DNA of 64,000 nucleotides from Rhodoblastus acidophilus (lineage in GTDB: Bacteria; Pseudomonadota; Alphaproteobacteria; Rhizobiales; Beijerinckiaceae), in NCBI RefSeq assembly GCF_009720655.1, contig NZ_WNKS01000013.1:1-64000 (forward strand). Reading direction: 5' to 3'. The notes under the pieces are model-generated. The model was given only the letters and a program-made list of their open reading frames with translations, did not search any database and had not been told where the DNA came from. This document shows positions 22,281-32,577 of the stretch, in pieces (the stretch's first letter is position 1; each line of letters starts with the position of its first letter). The position numbers and the translations under genes are program-made.

Positions 22281-23879
22281 TTACGCTTCCGCCGGGCTTT
22301 CGCCTTGCGTTAGCTCAACTTGGTTCAATTCATCTTCCTCGACCCAGCCCACTTTCACGCGCGCCCGCATGACAATGGCCTCGGCTTCGTCGCGGCTGAT
22401 GTCGAGTCCATCCAGAAAACCGGTTTCCTTCACGGTCTCGCCGTTGCGCTTCTCCGTCCAGCCCACGAGATCGTCGGTGGCGCAGCCCGCGAGATCCTCG
22501 ATCGTCTTGACGTCGTTCTCGCCCAGCTTGACCATCATGGCCGTGGTCACACCCTCGATCTCGCGCAACTCGTCGGCGACGCCCAGCTCCTGGCGGCGAG
22601 CGTCCTGCTCGGCTTCGATGCGAGCAAGGTAGTCGCGCGCGCGGTTTTGGATCTCCTCGGCGAAATCGGAGTCGAAACCCTCGATGTTCGAGACCTCCGA
22701 GGGATCGACATAGGCGAGCTCCTCGACATTTCGAAAACCTTCCGAGGCGAGCAGCTGTCCAACCACCTCATCGACGTCCAGCGCGTTCATGAAAGTCTGG
22801 GTGCGCTCCAAGAATTCCTTCTGGCGGCGCTCGGATTCCTCGGCCTCGGTGAGGATGTCGATGTCCCAGCCGGTGAGCTGCGAGGCGAGGCGCACGTTCT
22901 GGCCGCGACGGCCGATCGCCAGCGACAATTGGTCATCCGGCACCACCACTTCAATACGCGATGAATCCTCGTCGAGCACGACCTTGACCACTTCCGCCGG
23001 CTGCAAGGCGTTGACGATGAAGGTCGCGGCGTCAATGGACCACGGAATGATGTCGATTTTTTCGCCTTGAAGCTCGTTGACCACGGCCTGCACGCGCGAG
23101 CCGCGCATGCCGACGCAGGCGCCGACGGGGTCAATGGAGGAATCGCGCGAGGTCACCGCGATTTTCGCACGCGACCCCGGATCGCGGGCGACCGACTTCA
23201 CCTCGATCACGCCATCATAAATTTCCGGCACTTCCTGCATGAACAGTTTGGCCATGAACTGCGGATGGGTGCGCGACAGGAAAATCTGCGGGCCGCGCTG
23301 CTCGCGGCGCACGTCATAGACATAGGCGCGGACGCGATCACCCGGCCTGAACATTTCACGCGGAATCATCTCGTCGCGGCGGATGATCGCTTCGGCGCGG
23401 CCGAGATCGACGATCACATTGCCATATTCGACGCGCTTGACCGCGCCATTGATGATTTCGCCGATACGGTCCTTGAATTCGTCATACTGGCGGTCGCGCT
23501 CGGCCTCGCGCACCTTTTGCACGATCACCTGCTTGGCGGACTGCGCGGCGATGCGACCGAAGTCGAGCGGCGGCAGCCGGTCGGAAATCCAGTCGCCGAC
23601 CTCGGCCGCCGGATTGCGCTTGCGCGCGTCGACCAGCGAAATTTGCGTGGAATCGTTGTCCACCAGCTCGACCACCAGCATCAGCCGCGAAAACCGGGTC
23701 TCGCCGGTGCGCGGGTCGATCTCGACGCGGATCTCGGTCTCCTGACCGTAGCGCGAACGCGCCGCCTTGGCCATCGCCTCCTCCATCGAGGCGAGCACGA
23801 TGCCGCGATCAATGGACTTGTCGCGCGCGACCGCGTCGGCGATCTGCAAGAGTTCGAGCCTGTTGGCGCTGACGGCCAT
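22281..23879 (-). CDS. nusA: Transcription termination/antitermination factor NusA
   Basis: NusA binds RNA polymerase and nascent RNA and modulates pausing, termination and antitermination. The 532 residues contain the NusA N-terminal domain ([20 protein letters not shown]), S1 ([20 protein letters not shown]), KH1/KH2 ([20 protein letters not shown], then [20 protein letters not shown]), and C-terminal helix-hairpin-helix repeats. AGGAGA lies just before ATG 23879. The gene sits between rimP and the ylxR-like gene, the universal order. Confidence 0.97.
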   Translation of the reverse strand: MAVSANRLELLQIADAVARDKSIDRGIVLASMEEAMAKAARSRYGQETEIRVEIDPRTGETRFSRLMLVVELVDNDSTQISLVDARKRNPAAEVGDWISDRLPPLDFGRIAAQSAKQVIVQKVREAERDRQYDEFKDRIGEIINGAVKRVEYGNVIVDLGRAEAIIRRDEMIPREMFRPGDRVRAYVYDVRREQRGPQIFLSRTHPQFMAKLFMQEVPEIYDGVIEVKSVARDPGSRAKIAVTSRDSSIDPVGACVGMRGSRVQAVVNELQGEKIDIIPWSIDAATFIVNALQPAEVVKVVLDEDSSRIEVVVPDDQLSLAIGRRGQNVRLASQLTGWDIDILTEAEESERRQKEFLERTQTFMNALDVDEVVGQLLASEGFRNVEELAYVDPSEVSNIEGFDSDFAEEIQNRARDYLARIEAEQDARRQELGVADELREIEGVTTAMMVKLGENDVKTIEDLAGCATDDLVGWTEKRNGETVKETGFLDGLDISRDEAEAIVMRARVKVGWVEEDELNQVELTQGESPAEA

Positions 23880-23909
23880 GGATATCTCCTGTTGAATCCG
23901 CTTCCGGCT

Positions 23910-24884
<975 letters not shown>

Positions 24885-24951
24885 TTAAGGGTCTCACGGC
24901 TAAGGTCGCGGACGTCTGCTTTTCCTATTCTTTCAACGATTGGAGCCATCC

Positions 24952-25548
24952 ATGCGTCACGCGTTCGGGAGCGTCGCCTTGTTCATGGCGCTGATCGCCG
25001 CTCCGGCCGCGTGCGAGGCGAGAGTGCAGATCACAATCGACCTCTCGACCCAGACGATGAGGGTCAATGCCTCGAACGCCTCCTATTCCTGGCCCATTTC
25101 CTCGGCCCGCGGCGGCTACGTGACCCCGCGGGGCACGTATGGCGTGCAGAGCCTGCAAACCATGCATTACTCAAAAAAATATCACAATTCGCCGATGCCG
25201 CACTCGATCTTCTTCCACGGCGGCTTCGCCATCCACGGGACTTACGACCTCGCCAATCTCGGGCGGCCCGCGTCTCACGGCTGCGTGCGCATCTCCCCGG
25301 CCGACGCCGCGACCCTCTATGCGCTGGTGCGACGGGAAGGCGCGACCATCCAGATCGTCGGCTCGCCGTCGGACGCGACCTATGCCCACACCGTCGAACC
25401 GGAGCGGGCGGCGCCCGTCAGCCGCGCCCCGGCGGCCGCTCCGCCGCAGCGAGCGCCGCGCGTGGCGCAGCGCGACAATTTCCCTGCGACGATCTTTGGT
25501 TTCGCGATGCAGCCCGCCGCCCAACCGAGCGCGCGCGGACGCCATTGA
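24952..25548 (+). CDS. L,D-transpeptidase (YkuD), short secreted form
   Basis: This 198-residue protein is secreted (MRHAFGSVALFMALIAAPAA signal). The YkuD domain has IDLSTQTMRVN, FFHGGFAIHGTYDLANLG, and the catalytic motif SHGCVRISPADAATLY. Such enzymes form 3-3 peptidoglycan cross-links or attach proteins to the wall. The tail is Pro/Ala/Arg-rich and disordered. TGGAG lies 6 bases before ATG 24952. The gene is divergent from rimP. A second, larger YkuD protein is encoded at 57059-58450. Confidence 0.9.
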   Translation: MRHAFGSVALFMALIAAPAACEARVQITIDLSTQTMRVNASNASYSWPISSARGGYVTPRGTYGVQSLQTMHYSKKYHNSPMPHSIFFHGGFAIHGTYDLANLGRPASHGCVRISPADAATLYALVRREGATIQIVGSPSDATYAHTVEPERAAPVSRAPAAAPPQRAPRVAQRDNFPATIFGFAMQPAAQPSARGRH

Positions 25549-25687
25549 CGCGCGTGACGCCCGGCCATTGCAATATCGGGTTCATGCGCCGCCCCGGCCC
25601 GGGGGAGCGAATCAGCGCCGCGCTCGGATCAAGGCTCGGCGGAATGGGCGCATGCTTTCCGCAAGACCGGGAGCCCCGGGTCAAAGC

Positions 25688-25891
25688 TTAGCCGCGCCGG
25701 CTCTCCTTCAGCAGTTCAAAAATCTGCTCGGGCGTCTCGACCACTTCGAGCGTGGATTCCTCGTCGACGCCGGTGGGAAACCAGATCCACGAGCATTTGT
25801 TGCCGCGCTGCACCGTCAGCGCCTTTTCCATGTTGACGAAAACAGGCTCGCCATTGTCACGATCGGTCAGCTTGATCCATTCCGACGCCAT
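25688..25891 (-). CDS. Small conserved protein of unknown function
   Basis: This 67-residue soluble protein (MASEWIKLTDRDNGEPVFVN, then KALTVQRGNKCSWIWFPTGV) is predicted to have a beta-rich start and an acidic helix (TPEQIFELLKE) at the end. The start at ATG 25891 is chosen because AGGGAGG precedes it at good spacing. An open frame continues upstream but lacks any family-like sequence. I know no function. Confidence 0.7.
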   Translation of the reverse strand: MASEWIKLTDRDNGEPVFVNMEKALTVQRGNKCSWIWFPTGVDEESTLEVVETPEQIFELLKESRRG

Positions 25892-26081
25892 TGGCGGGCC
25901 TCCCTCTTCCAAGCCTTGCAGTAAGACAAACGCGCCGGGGGTCAAGGAAAAAGGCGGAGCGGCTTGCGGCTGCCCGCATGACATGGGTCATGGTCAAGCT
26001 CGCGCACACAGGCCAGACTGGCGCGGCGTCGGCCGCCGCAAGGAGCAAGATCGCCCCAGCGGCCGATGCAGGGAGGGATTT

Positions 26082-26555
26082 ATGCGCCAACTCAAGACAT
26101 TGATCGTTCTTGCCGGACTGGCGGCCGCGTCGGCGCTGGCTTGCGGCTCGGCCAACGCCGAACAACTCAGCCCGCAGGCGCGCGAAGCGCTGCGCGAGGC
26201 GATGCACAACGAAGCCTTCGCCTCGGCCAAGTACAAGCTGTTCTCAGAACACGCCCGCAGGGCGGGAAAGACCGAATTGGCCGATCTCCTGGCGAAAAAC
26301 GCAAATATTGAATACGGTCATTTCTTGCGCTGGTCCGCTCTGTATGGACTGGTGCGGGACGACAGCGAGAATTTGAAAGCGGCGATCGACGGCGAGGGCG
26401 ACGACGACATCAAGCTATACACGCGCCTCGCCACTGAAGCCGCCGCCCGCGGCGAGACCACGCTCGCCAACCATTTCAACGAAATCAAGGCGCAAGAAGA
26501 AAAGCACCAAAAGGAGTTGGACAAGGTCGTCGAGAAGACGTTCAAGCCGAACTGA
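26082..26555 (+). CDS. Secreted ferritin-like/rubrerythrin-type protein
   Basis: This 157-residue protein has a signal peptide (LIVLAGLAAASALACGSANA) followed by a four-helix ferritin-like domain: REAMHNEAFASAKYKLFSEH, NIEYGHFLRW, LYTRLATEAAARGETTLANH, and the ExxH signature FNEIKAQEEKHQKEL. The C-terminal rubredoxin domain of classical rubrerythrin is absent. The usual job is peroxide reduction or iron handling; the periplasmic location is notable. GGGAGGG precedes ATG 26082. Confidence 0.85.
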   Translation: MRQLKTLIVLAGLAAASALACGSANAEQLSPQAREALREAMHNEAFASAKYKLFSEHARRAGKTELADLLAKNANIEYGHFLRWSALYGLVRDDSENLKAAIDGEGDDDIKLYTRLATEAAARGETTLANHFNEIKAQEEKHQKELDKVVEKTFKPN

Positions 26556-26569
26556 CGGGGCGTCGCCCT

Positions 26570-26923
26570 TCACTCCAGCCCCAACTCCCGTCTCGCCCGC
26601 CGCGTCAGCCCGGCGACGACCAGCCGGTGCGAACAGGCGATCAACTCACGCAACTCGGTCCCGTCCACAACAAACCCGTCGGCCTGAATCCATTTCAGGC
26701 CGCGCGAGGCGAGATAGGGCGCGGGACGATAGCACGCGCGTTCCGGCAGGACGGCGAAACCGATGTCGCTGACCTTGAACGAATAGGCCGGCGCCGCTGC
26801 ATCGCCGCCGCCAATGCAAAACACCTTGCCCCCGACCTTCCACACATCCGCGCCGCCCCATTGCACAACATGGGTCGCGGCGGGCAGAGCAGCGCAATAG
26901 GCGTTGTATTCGTCGTGAGTCAT
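26570..26923 (-). CDS. MmcQ/YjbR family protein
   Basis: This 117-residue protein of the MmcQ/YjbR fold (double-wing DNA-binding-like) shows MTHDEYNAYCAALPAATHVV, QWGGADVWKVGGKVFCIGG and YLASRGLKWIQADGFVVDGT. Members are widespread and uncharacterised. The start at ATG 26923 matches the family N-terminus; the frame is open further upstream only as extension into the divergent gene. It is divergent from kdsD. Confidence 0.88.
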   Translation of the reverse strand: MTHDEYNAYCAALPAATHVVQWGGADVWKVGGKVFCIGGGDAAAPAYSFKVSDIGFAVLPERACYRPAPYLASRGLKWIQADGFVVDGTELRELIACSHRLVVAGLTRRARRELGLE

Positions 26924-26980
26924 GCCGGATTTGCCGAGCTGGAACCGATGGTTTAGGGAACGCCGCAACAAGAGGATGGC

Positions 26981-27949
26981 ATGATGCGGGTCGCACTGGA
27001 AGCCGCGCGAAAAAGCGTCGAGATCGAAACCAAGGGCATGGCGCAATTGCGCGCCGCGCTCGATGGCGACCTGGGCAAGGCGCTCGAACAAGCCATCGAC
27101 CTCATCCGCAACGCGCGCGGGCGCGTCGTCGTGTCCGGCATGGGCAAATCCGGCCATATCGGGCGGAAAGTGGCGGCGACCCTGGCCTCAACCGGCACGC
27201 CCGCCTTCTTCCTCCATGCGGCGGAGGCCAGTCACGGCGACCTCGGCATGGTCACCCAGGACGACGTTCTGCTGGCGTTTTCCTGGTCGGGCGAGACGGC
27301 GGAGCTCGCAGACCTCATCGAATATTCCAAGCGATTCGCCGTCCCGCTGATCGCCGGAACCTCCAAGCGCGACAGCGCCCTCGGCCGCGCGGCGGATGTG
27401 CTGCTGCTGCTGCCGCAGGTCGAGGAGGCCTGTCCGAACGGCCTCGCGCCGACCACCTCCACCACCATCCAGTTGGTTCTCGGCGACGCGCTGGCCGTGG
27501 CCCTGATCGAGGATCGCGGCTTTACCGCCCGCGATTTCCGCGTCTTTCATCCGGGGGGAAAACTCGGCGCGCGGCTGCACAAGGTGGACGACCTCATGCA
27601 CTGCGGCGACGACATGCCGCTGTTGCCGGAAACCGCCGCCATGAGCGAGGTGATTCTCGCCATGACCGGAAAGCGTTTTGGTTGCGTCGGCCTGATCGAC
27701 GCCTCGGGCGCCCTGACCGGCATCATCACCGACGGCGATCTTCGCCGCCACTGGGGTCCGGACATGCAGAACAAGCGCCCGGCGGAAATCATGACGCGCG
27801 GGCCGCGCACGGCCAAGATCGGCTCCCTGGCCTCCGCCGCGCTGGAATTGATGAACCGGCGAAAAATCACCGTCCTGTTCATCCTCGACGCCGGCAAGCC
27901 GGTGGGCGTTCTGCACATCCACGACCTCCTGCGCGCCGGCGTTGCATAA
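26981..27949 (+). CDS. kdsD: Arabinose-5-phosphate isomerase (KpsF/GutQ family)
   Basis: It interconverts ribulose-5-phosphate and arabinose-5-phosphate, the first step to KDO for lipopolysaccharide. The 322 residues comprise an SIS domain (VVVSGMGKSGHIGRKVAATL, then SWSGETAELADLIEYSKRF) and two C-terminal CBS domains (MSEVILAMTGKRFGCVGLID, IMTRGPRTAKIGSLASAALE). GLAPTTSTTIQLVLGDALAV is the family's active-site stretch. No KDO genes are adjacent. Confidence 0.93.
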   Translation: MMRVALEAARKSVEIETKGMAQLRAALDGDLGKALEQAIDLIRNARGRVVVSGMGKSGHIGRKVAATLASTGTPAFFLHAAEASHGDLGMVTQDDVLLAFSWSGETAELADLIEYSKRFAVPLIAGTSKRDSALGRAADVLLLLPQVEEACPNGLAPTTSTTIQLVLGDALAVALIEDRGFTARDFRVFHPGGKLGARLHKVDDLMHCGDDMPLLPETAAMSEVILAMTGKRFGCVGLIDASGALTGIITDGDLRRHWGPDMQNKRPAEIMTRGPRTAKIGSLASAALELMNRRKITVLFILDAGKPVGVLHIHDLLRAGVA

Positions 27950-27990
27950 GGCGACGCTCAGCCTAGCGAAGGTTTCCATAATCTATCCGC

Positions 27991-28116
27991 CGTCATTGCG
28001 CGCGAAGCGAAGCAATCCAGCGCGCCCACGAAGCGACGATTGCGCGTTGCCGTGGCGGCGACCCGGCGCTCTACAGTTCGACGGCCCTGAATTGCTTTGC
28101 TTTTCTCGCAATGACG
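27991..28116. repeat. Palindromic intergenic repeat, family A, copy 2
   Basis: The left arm (27991-28020, CGTCATTGCGCGCGAAGCGA then AGCAATCCAG) and the right arm (28087-28116, ending TTTTCTCGCAATGACG) are inverted copies, with the right arm more diverged than at 459-583. Element length (126 versus 125 bases) and arm sequence agree between the two copies. Confidence 0.85.
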
Positions 28117-28155
28117 TAGTGAAGGCGCCGCTTTTTCTTGTGGGCGAAGCCGCGA

Positions 28156-28198
28156 CTAGAGCTTTTTCACGTTTCATGGAAACATAAAGAAGCTCTAG
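28156..28198. repeat. Short palindrome CTAGAGCTT/AAGCTCTAG
   Basis: CTAGAGCTT (28156-28164) and AAGCTCTAG (28190-28198) form a perfect 9-base inverted repeat. The inner sequence continues with TTTC and GAAA that can extend the stem. It sits between two other repeats. Confidence 0.65.
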
Positions 28199-28212
28199 AT
28201 TCTTGCTTGGAC

Positions 28213-28259
28213 GCATTTTCTTCACGCGAACCGGCATCCACTTCGCGTGAAAATGCTCT
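28213..28259. repeat. Palindromic repeat, family B, copy 1
   Basis: GCATTTTCTTCACGCGAACC at one end pairs with CTTCGCGTGAAAATGC at the other. The same core, TTCACGCGAACCGGCATCCA then CTTCG, recurs at 56983-57028, 28.8 kb away, with compensating changes in the outer stem (GCATTTTC/GAAAATGC here, GCGTTTTC/GAAAACGC there). Confidence 0.8.
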
Positions 28260-28345
28260 AGCCCCTGTCCGGCCCGCCTTGGGCCTTTCGCGGCGCTCAA
28301 GCCCCGTCTATATAGGCTTGACGCCTTTTCTCGCAGGACTTGCCC

Positions 28346-29008
28346 ATGCCGTCTTTTCGCCTCGGCCTGAACCGCCGCGCGCTTCTCGCCTTCAACGCGG
28401 CGGCTTTCGCCGCCGCGCTCACCGTCGCCCCCGCTTTCGCGGCGCAGGACGAAGGACCGATGAAAGTCCCGATGGACCAGTTGATGGCGCCGCAGGCCCT
28501 GCCCGATCTTTGGCTCGGCGACCCCAAGGCGCCCGTCACAATCGTCGAATATGCCTCGCTGACCTGCTCCCACTGCGCGCATTTCACCATTCGGACGCTG
28601 CCCAAGCTCAAGACCGACTACATCGACAAGGGCAAGGTGCGTTACACGCTGCGCGAATTCCCGCTCGACCCGCTCGCCGCCGCCGCCGCCATGCTGGCGC
28701 GCTGCTCCGGCGACAAGCGCGAGGCCGTAGTCGAATTGCTGTTCCAGACACAGAGCAGTTGGGCTTTCGGCAAGAACCCGCTCGAAGCCCTGACTTCAAC
28801 CCTCAAGCAGACCGGCATGGGCCAGAGCGCGTTCGAAGCCTGCCTCAACGACGACGCCCTGTTCAAGAAGATCGATGCCGAGCGCACGTCCGCGCAAACC
28901 AAATTCAACATCACCGCCACGCCCACTTTCTTCATCAATGGCGCCAAGCACGCTGGCGACATACCGCCCGACGAACTCGACGCCCTGCTCGCTCCCTATC
29001 TCAAGTAA
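28346..29008 (+). CDS. DsbA-family thiol:disulfide protein
   Basis: This 220-residue periplasmic thioredoxin-fold protein has a twin-arginine-like/Sec signal region ([20 protein letters not shown]) and the DsbA core [20 protein letters not shown] with active site CSHC. It closes with the cis-Pro loop [15 protein letters not shown]. It resembles the DsbA/Com1 type found in many Rhizobiales. The start at ATG 28346 has AGGA 8 bases upstream; the TTG at 28340 is less likely. Only 8 bases separate it from gcvPA, so co-transcription is likely despite unrelated roles. Confidence 0.9.
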   Translation: MPSFRLGLNRRALLAFNAAAFAAALTVAPAFAAQDEGPMKVPMDQLMAPQALPDLWLGDPKAPVTIVEYASLTCSHCAHFTIRTLPKLKTDYIDKGKVRYTLREFPLDPLAAAAAMLARCSGDKREAVVELLFQTQSSWAFGKNPLEALTSTLKQTGMGQSAFEACLNDDALFKKIDAERTSAQTKFNITATPTFFINGAKHAGDIPPDELDALLAPYLK

Positions 29009-29016
29009 GGATCTTC

Positions 29017-30357
29017 ATGCGCTATTTGCCGCTCAGCCCGACTGAGCGCGAGGACATGCTTGCGCGCATGGGCCTCGCCCACATCGACGACCTTTTTGCC
29101 GACGCGGCCGACAAGCTGCTGAAAGACCCGCTGAACCTGCCGGGCCGGAAAACCGAGCTGGAGGTCGAGCGCGCGATGGGGGCGCTTGCCGCGAAAAATC
29201 TTGCCGCCGGCGCGCCCTTCTTTTTGGGCGCCGGCGCCTACAAGCACCATGTGCCCGCGAGCGTCGACCACCTGATCCAGCGCTCGGAATTTTTGACGTC
29301 CTACACGCCCTACCAGCCTGAAATTTCGCAGGGCACCCTTCAAGTCCTGTTCGAGTTCCAGACCCAGGTGGCGCGCCTCACCGGCATGGATGTCGCCAAC
29401 GCCTCCATGTACGACGGCTCCACGGCGACAGCGGAAGCCGTGCTCATGGCCCACCGCGTCACGCGTCGCCGAAAGGCTCTGTTGTCCGGCGGATTGCATC
29501 CGCATTACGCGGAGACGGCGCGCACGCTGTCGGACATGGCCGACGATGAGATTTGCATTCTGCCGCCCGATCCGCTGGCGCGAGAAGACCTTATTCGCCA
29601 AATCGACGACAGCCTGTCTTGCGTCGTGGTGCAGTCGCCCGACGTGTTCGGCCATTTGCGCGACCTGAGGCCGCTGGCGGAGGCGTGCAGGGCGAAAGGG
29701 GTTTTGTTGGTCGCCGTCGTCACCGAAGTTTTGGCTCTCGGCCTGATCGAAAGTCCCGGCGCCCAGGGCGCGGACATTGTCGTCGCCGAGGGCCAGTCGA
29801 TCGGCAACGGCCTGAATTTCGGCGGCCCCTATCTCGGCCTGTTCGCCACGCGCGAAAAATACGTGCGGCAGATGCCCGGTCGCCTGTGCGGCCAGACGTT
29901 TGACAGTCTTGGCCGACGCGGTTTTGTTCTGACGCTCTCGACCCGCGAGCAGCACATCCGCCGCGAAAAGGCGACCTCCAACATCTGCACCAACTCAGGC
30001 CTGTGCGCGCTGGCGTTCTCGATCCACCTGTCGCTGCTCGGCGAAAAGGGGTTGCGCGAACTGGCCCTGGTCAATCACGCCAATGCCGTGGCGCTGGCCG
30101 AGGCGATCGAGACGATCCCGGGCATAAAATTGCTCAACGGCAGCTTTTTTAACGAATTCTGCATCGAGCTGCCCGGTTCGGCGGCGGAATTTGTCGAACG
30201 GGCGGCGGGCCAAAAAATTCTGGCGGGCGTGCCGGTCTCGCGGCTCTCGCCCGGCGCGGGCTTGGAAAACCTGCTGCTGATCGCCAGCAGCGAGATCAAC
30301 ACGGACGACGACCGCGCGACGCTCGTAGCGGCCCTGCGTGAGGAGGCCGCGCGATGA
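29017..30357 (+). CDS. gcvPA: Glycine dehydrogenase (decarboxylating) subunit 1
   Basis: This is the N-terminal half of the split P-protein of the glycine cleavage system, which decarboxylates glycine and passes the aminomethyl group to lipoyl GcvH. The 446 residues show [60 protein letters not shown], and [23 protein letters not shown] 29017 follows AAGGA. The frame extends far upstream only because of the GC-rich context. The stop overlaps gcvPB as ATGA. gcvT and gcvH are not in the window. Confidence 0.95.
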   Translation: MRYLPLSPTEREDMLARMGLAHIDDLFADAADKLLKDPLNLPGRKTELEVERAMGALAAKNLAAGAPFFLGAGAYKHHVPASVDHLIQRSEFLTSYTPYQPEISQGTLQVLFEFQTQVARLTGMDVANASMYDGSTATAEAVLMAHRVTRRRKALLSGGLHPHYAETARTLSDMADDEICILPPDPLAREDLIRQIDDSLSCVVVQSPDVFGHLRDLRPLAEACRAKGVLLVAVVTEVLALGLIESPGAQGADIVVAEGQSIGNGLNFGGPYLGLFATREKYVRQMPGRLCGQTFDSLGRRGFVLTLSTREQHIRREKATSNICTNSGLCALAFSIHLSLLGEKGLRELALVNHANAVALAEAIETIPGIKLLNGSFFNEFCIELPGSAAEFVERAAGQKILAGVPVSRLSPGAGLENLLLIASSEINTDDDRATLVAALREEAAR

Positions 30358-31901
30358 ATGAGCAGCCGCGTTTCCAGGACAAGAAACTGCCGCGCACCTT
30401 TTCCGGCCACCACGGCCTCGCCCACGAGACCGGCCTGATCTTTGAACATGGCCGCGAGGATTTTACCGGCGTCGACATCGACCCGCCGCAAAATTTCAAG
30501 CCCCGTCTCGGCGGCCTGGAGCGCCAGTCGCCGCTCGGCCTTCCCGGACTGTCCGAACCGGAGTGCCTGCGCCATTACGTGCGGCTGTCGAAGCAGAATT
30601 ACGCCATCGATGCCGGCCTCTATCCGCTCGGCTCCTGCACGATGAAGCACAACCCGCGCCTCAACGAGAAAATGGCGCGGCTTCCCGGCTTTTCGGATAT
30701 CCACCCGTTGCAGCCGTTCTCCACCGTGCAGGGCGCGCTGCAATTGATGGAGGCGCTGTCGCATTGGCTCATCACCCTCACCGGCACGGAAGCGGTGGCG
30801 CTGTCGCCCAAGGCGGGCGCGCATGGCGAAATGTGCGGCATGATGGCGATCAAGGCCGCCATCGCGGCGCGGGGCGAGGCGGCCACACGAAAAGTGGTGC
30901 TGGCGCCCGAGTCGGCCCATGGCACCAATCCCGCCACCGCCGCCGCGCTCGGCTTTTCGGTGCGGCCGATCCCGGCGGGCGCGGACGGTCTGGTGCATCC
31001 CGAGGCCGTCGCCGCCGCGCTCGGCCCCGACGTCGCCGCGATCATGCTCACCAATCCCAACACCTGCGGCCTGTTCGAACGCAACATTGTCGAAATCGCG
31101 CGGCTGGTACATGAGGCCGGCGCGTATTTTTACTGCGACGGCGCCAATTTCAACGCCATCGTCGGAAAAGTGCGGCCGGGCGACCTCGGCGTCGACGCCA
31201 TGCACATCAACCTGCACAAAACCTTTTCCACCCCGCACGGAGGCGGCGGCCCCGGCGCCGGACCCGTGGTCCTATCGAGCCGTCTGGCCCCGTTCGCGCC
31301 CGTGCCCTTCCTGCGCCGCGACGGCGAAAAACTTGTCCTGGTCGAGGAGAAGGAGGGCTCGCAAAGCTTTGGTCGGATGGCGGCTTTCCACGGCCAGATG
31401 GGCATGTTCGTCCGCGCGCTGACCTATATTCTCTCCCATGGCGGCGACGGCCTCGCCATGGCCTCGGAAAACGCCGTGCTCTCGGCGAATTACCTGCGCG
31501 TCTGCCTCAAGGATGTGATGTCCTCACCCTTCGCGGAAAAACTGTGCATGCACGAAGTCCTGTTCGACGACCATTGGATGAAGGACAGCGGGGTGACCGT
31601 GCTCGATTTCGCCAAGGCGATGATCGACGAGGGCATTCACCCGATGACGGTCTATTTCCCGCTGGTCGTGCATGGCGCCATGCTGATCGAGCCCACCGAA
31701 TCGGAATCCGCCGCCTTCCTGGAGATGTTCGTCGCCACCCTGCGCGACCTCGCCTTCAGCGTGAAAGGCGGCGATGTCGAGCGTTTCACCGGCGCGCCCT
31801 ATTACGCGCCGCGCACCCGCCTCGACGAGACCGGCGCGGCGCGCAAACCGGTGCTGACCTACAAGAAACCAATAGGAGAGCGCGAACCGCCGGCGGCGTG
31901 A
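30354..31901 (+). CDS. gcvPB: Glycine dehydrogenase (decarboxylating) subunit 2
   Basis: This is the pyridoxal-phosphate-binding half of the split P-protein. The 515 residues include [59 protein letters not shown], and [20 protein letters not shown] with the PLP lysine at 289. It is translationally coupled to gcvPA by a 4-base overlap. Both subunits look intact. Confidence 0.96.
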   Translation: MNEQPRFQDKKLPRTFSGHHGLAHETGLIFEHGREDFTGVDIDPPQNFKPRLGGLERQSPLGLPGLSEPECLRHYVRLSKQNYAIDAGLYPLGSCTMKHNPRLNEKMARLPGFSDIHPLQPFSTVQGALQLMEALSHWLITLTGTEAVALSPKAGAHGEMCGMMAIKAAIAARGEAATRKVVLAPESAHGTNPATAAALGFSVRPIPAGADGLVHPEAVAAALGPDVAAIMLTNPNTCGLFERNIVEIARLVHEAGAYFYCDGANFNAIVGKVRPGDLGVDAMHINLHKTFSTPHGGGGPGAGPVVLSSRLAPFAPVPFLRRDGEKLVLVEEKEGSQSFGRMAAFHGQMGMFVRALTYILSHGGDGLAMASENAVLSANYLRVCLKDVMSSPFAEKLCMHEVLFDDHWMKDSGVTVLDFAKAMIDEGIHPMTVYFPLVVHGAMLIEPTESESAAFLEMFVATLRDLAFSVKGGDVERFTGAPYYAPRTRLDETGAARKPVLTYKKPIGEREPPAA

Positions 31902-31923
31902 AGCTGGACCTGGATACCCACGG

Positions 31924-31955
31924 ACGTCATGCCCGGCCTTGTGCCGGGCATCCAC
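31924..31955. repeat. Palindromic repeat CGTCATGCCCGGCCTTGTGC type
   Basis: GCCCGGC and GCCGGGC face each other around CTTGT, framed by CGTCAT and ATCCACG. A related GGGACAAGCCC palindrome lies at about 32010-32030. Intergenic repeats of this wording are common in Hyphomicrobiales genomes. They occupy the gap between the convergent gcvPB and rppH genes. Confidence 0.65.
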
Positions 31956-32074
31956 GCCAAGCCGCGAGACGATAGGTCTGGCGTCTTGCGCTACATCTCC
32001 GCGCGGCTGACCGGGACAAGCCCGGTCGAGACGCTCCCCACCAACGCCGGCATCCGCCCGACCACAGCGCGGCC

Positions 32075-32575
32075 CTATCCCGCCAAATGCGCGAAATGGG
32101 CGCAAACCTGCACATACACGTCCCGCTTGAACGGCACGATCAGTTCGGGCAAACGGTCCATGCGCTCCCAGCGCCAGGCGTCGAACTCCGCCTTGTGGCG
32201 GCCGTTGTCGGGCGCGTCGATGTTGATCTCGGCGTCATCCCCGGTGAACCGCAGCGCAAACCATTTTTGCGTCTGGCCGCGAAACCGCCCACGCCAGGAT
32301 TTTTTGCCGATTTCGGTCGGCAAGTCATAGGTCAGCCAGTTCGGCGCCTCGCCCAGCAAGTGCGCGCTGCGCACGCTGGTCTCCTCGCGCAGCTCGCGCA
32401 AGGCGGCGTCAAAGGGCGCCTCGCCCTCGTCGATACCGCCCTGCGGCATCTGCCACTCGTGCGGCATCGGGTGAAAATCCGGACCGCGCTTCGATTTGCG
32501 CCGTCCGACGAACACCAGCCCCTCCGCGTTGAGCAACATGATGCCGACGCAGGGCCGGTATGTCAGCGCGTCCAT
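32075..32575 (-). CDS. rppH: RNA 5'-pyrophosphohydrolase (Nudix)
   Basis: It removes pyrophosphate from 5'-triphosphate mRNA ends to trigger decay. It is 166 residues from ATG 32575 (MDALTYRPCVGIMLLNAEGL). The Nudix box is GGIDEGEAPFDAALRELREE (then TSV), with WQMPQ before it and the RppH-type TYDLPTEIGKKSWRGRFRGQ after it. A GTG at 32581 overlaps the upstream stop as GTGA and is an alternative start, adding 2 residues. It is the last gene of the envC-ctpA-deacetylase series. Confidence 0.95.
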   Translation of the reverse strand: MDALTYRPCVGIMLLNAEGLVFVGRRKSKRGPDFHPMPHEWQMPQGGIDEGEAPFDAALRELREETSVRSAHLLGEAPNWLTYDLPTEIGKKSWRGRFRGQTQKWFALRFTGDDAEINIDAPDNGRHKAEFDAWRWERMDRLPELIVPFKRDVYVQVCAHFAHLAG

Positions 32576-32577
32576 TC

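Larger units (their letters stand above)
27950..28345. other. Repeat-filled intergenic region
   Basis: These 396 bases between kdsD and the DsbA-like gene hold no credible gene. They are made of three palindromic repeats in a row (27991-28116, 28156-28198, 28213-28259), annotated separately. The remaining 80 or so bases before 28346 should carry the promoter of the dsbA-gcvP group. Confidence 0.7.
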
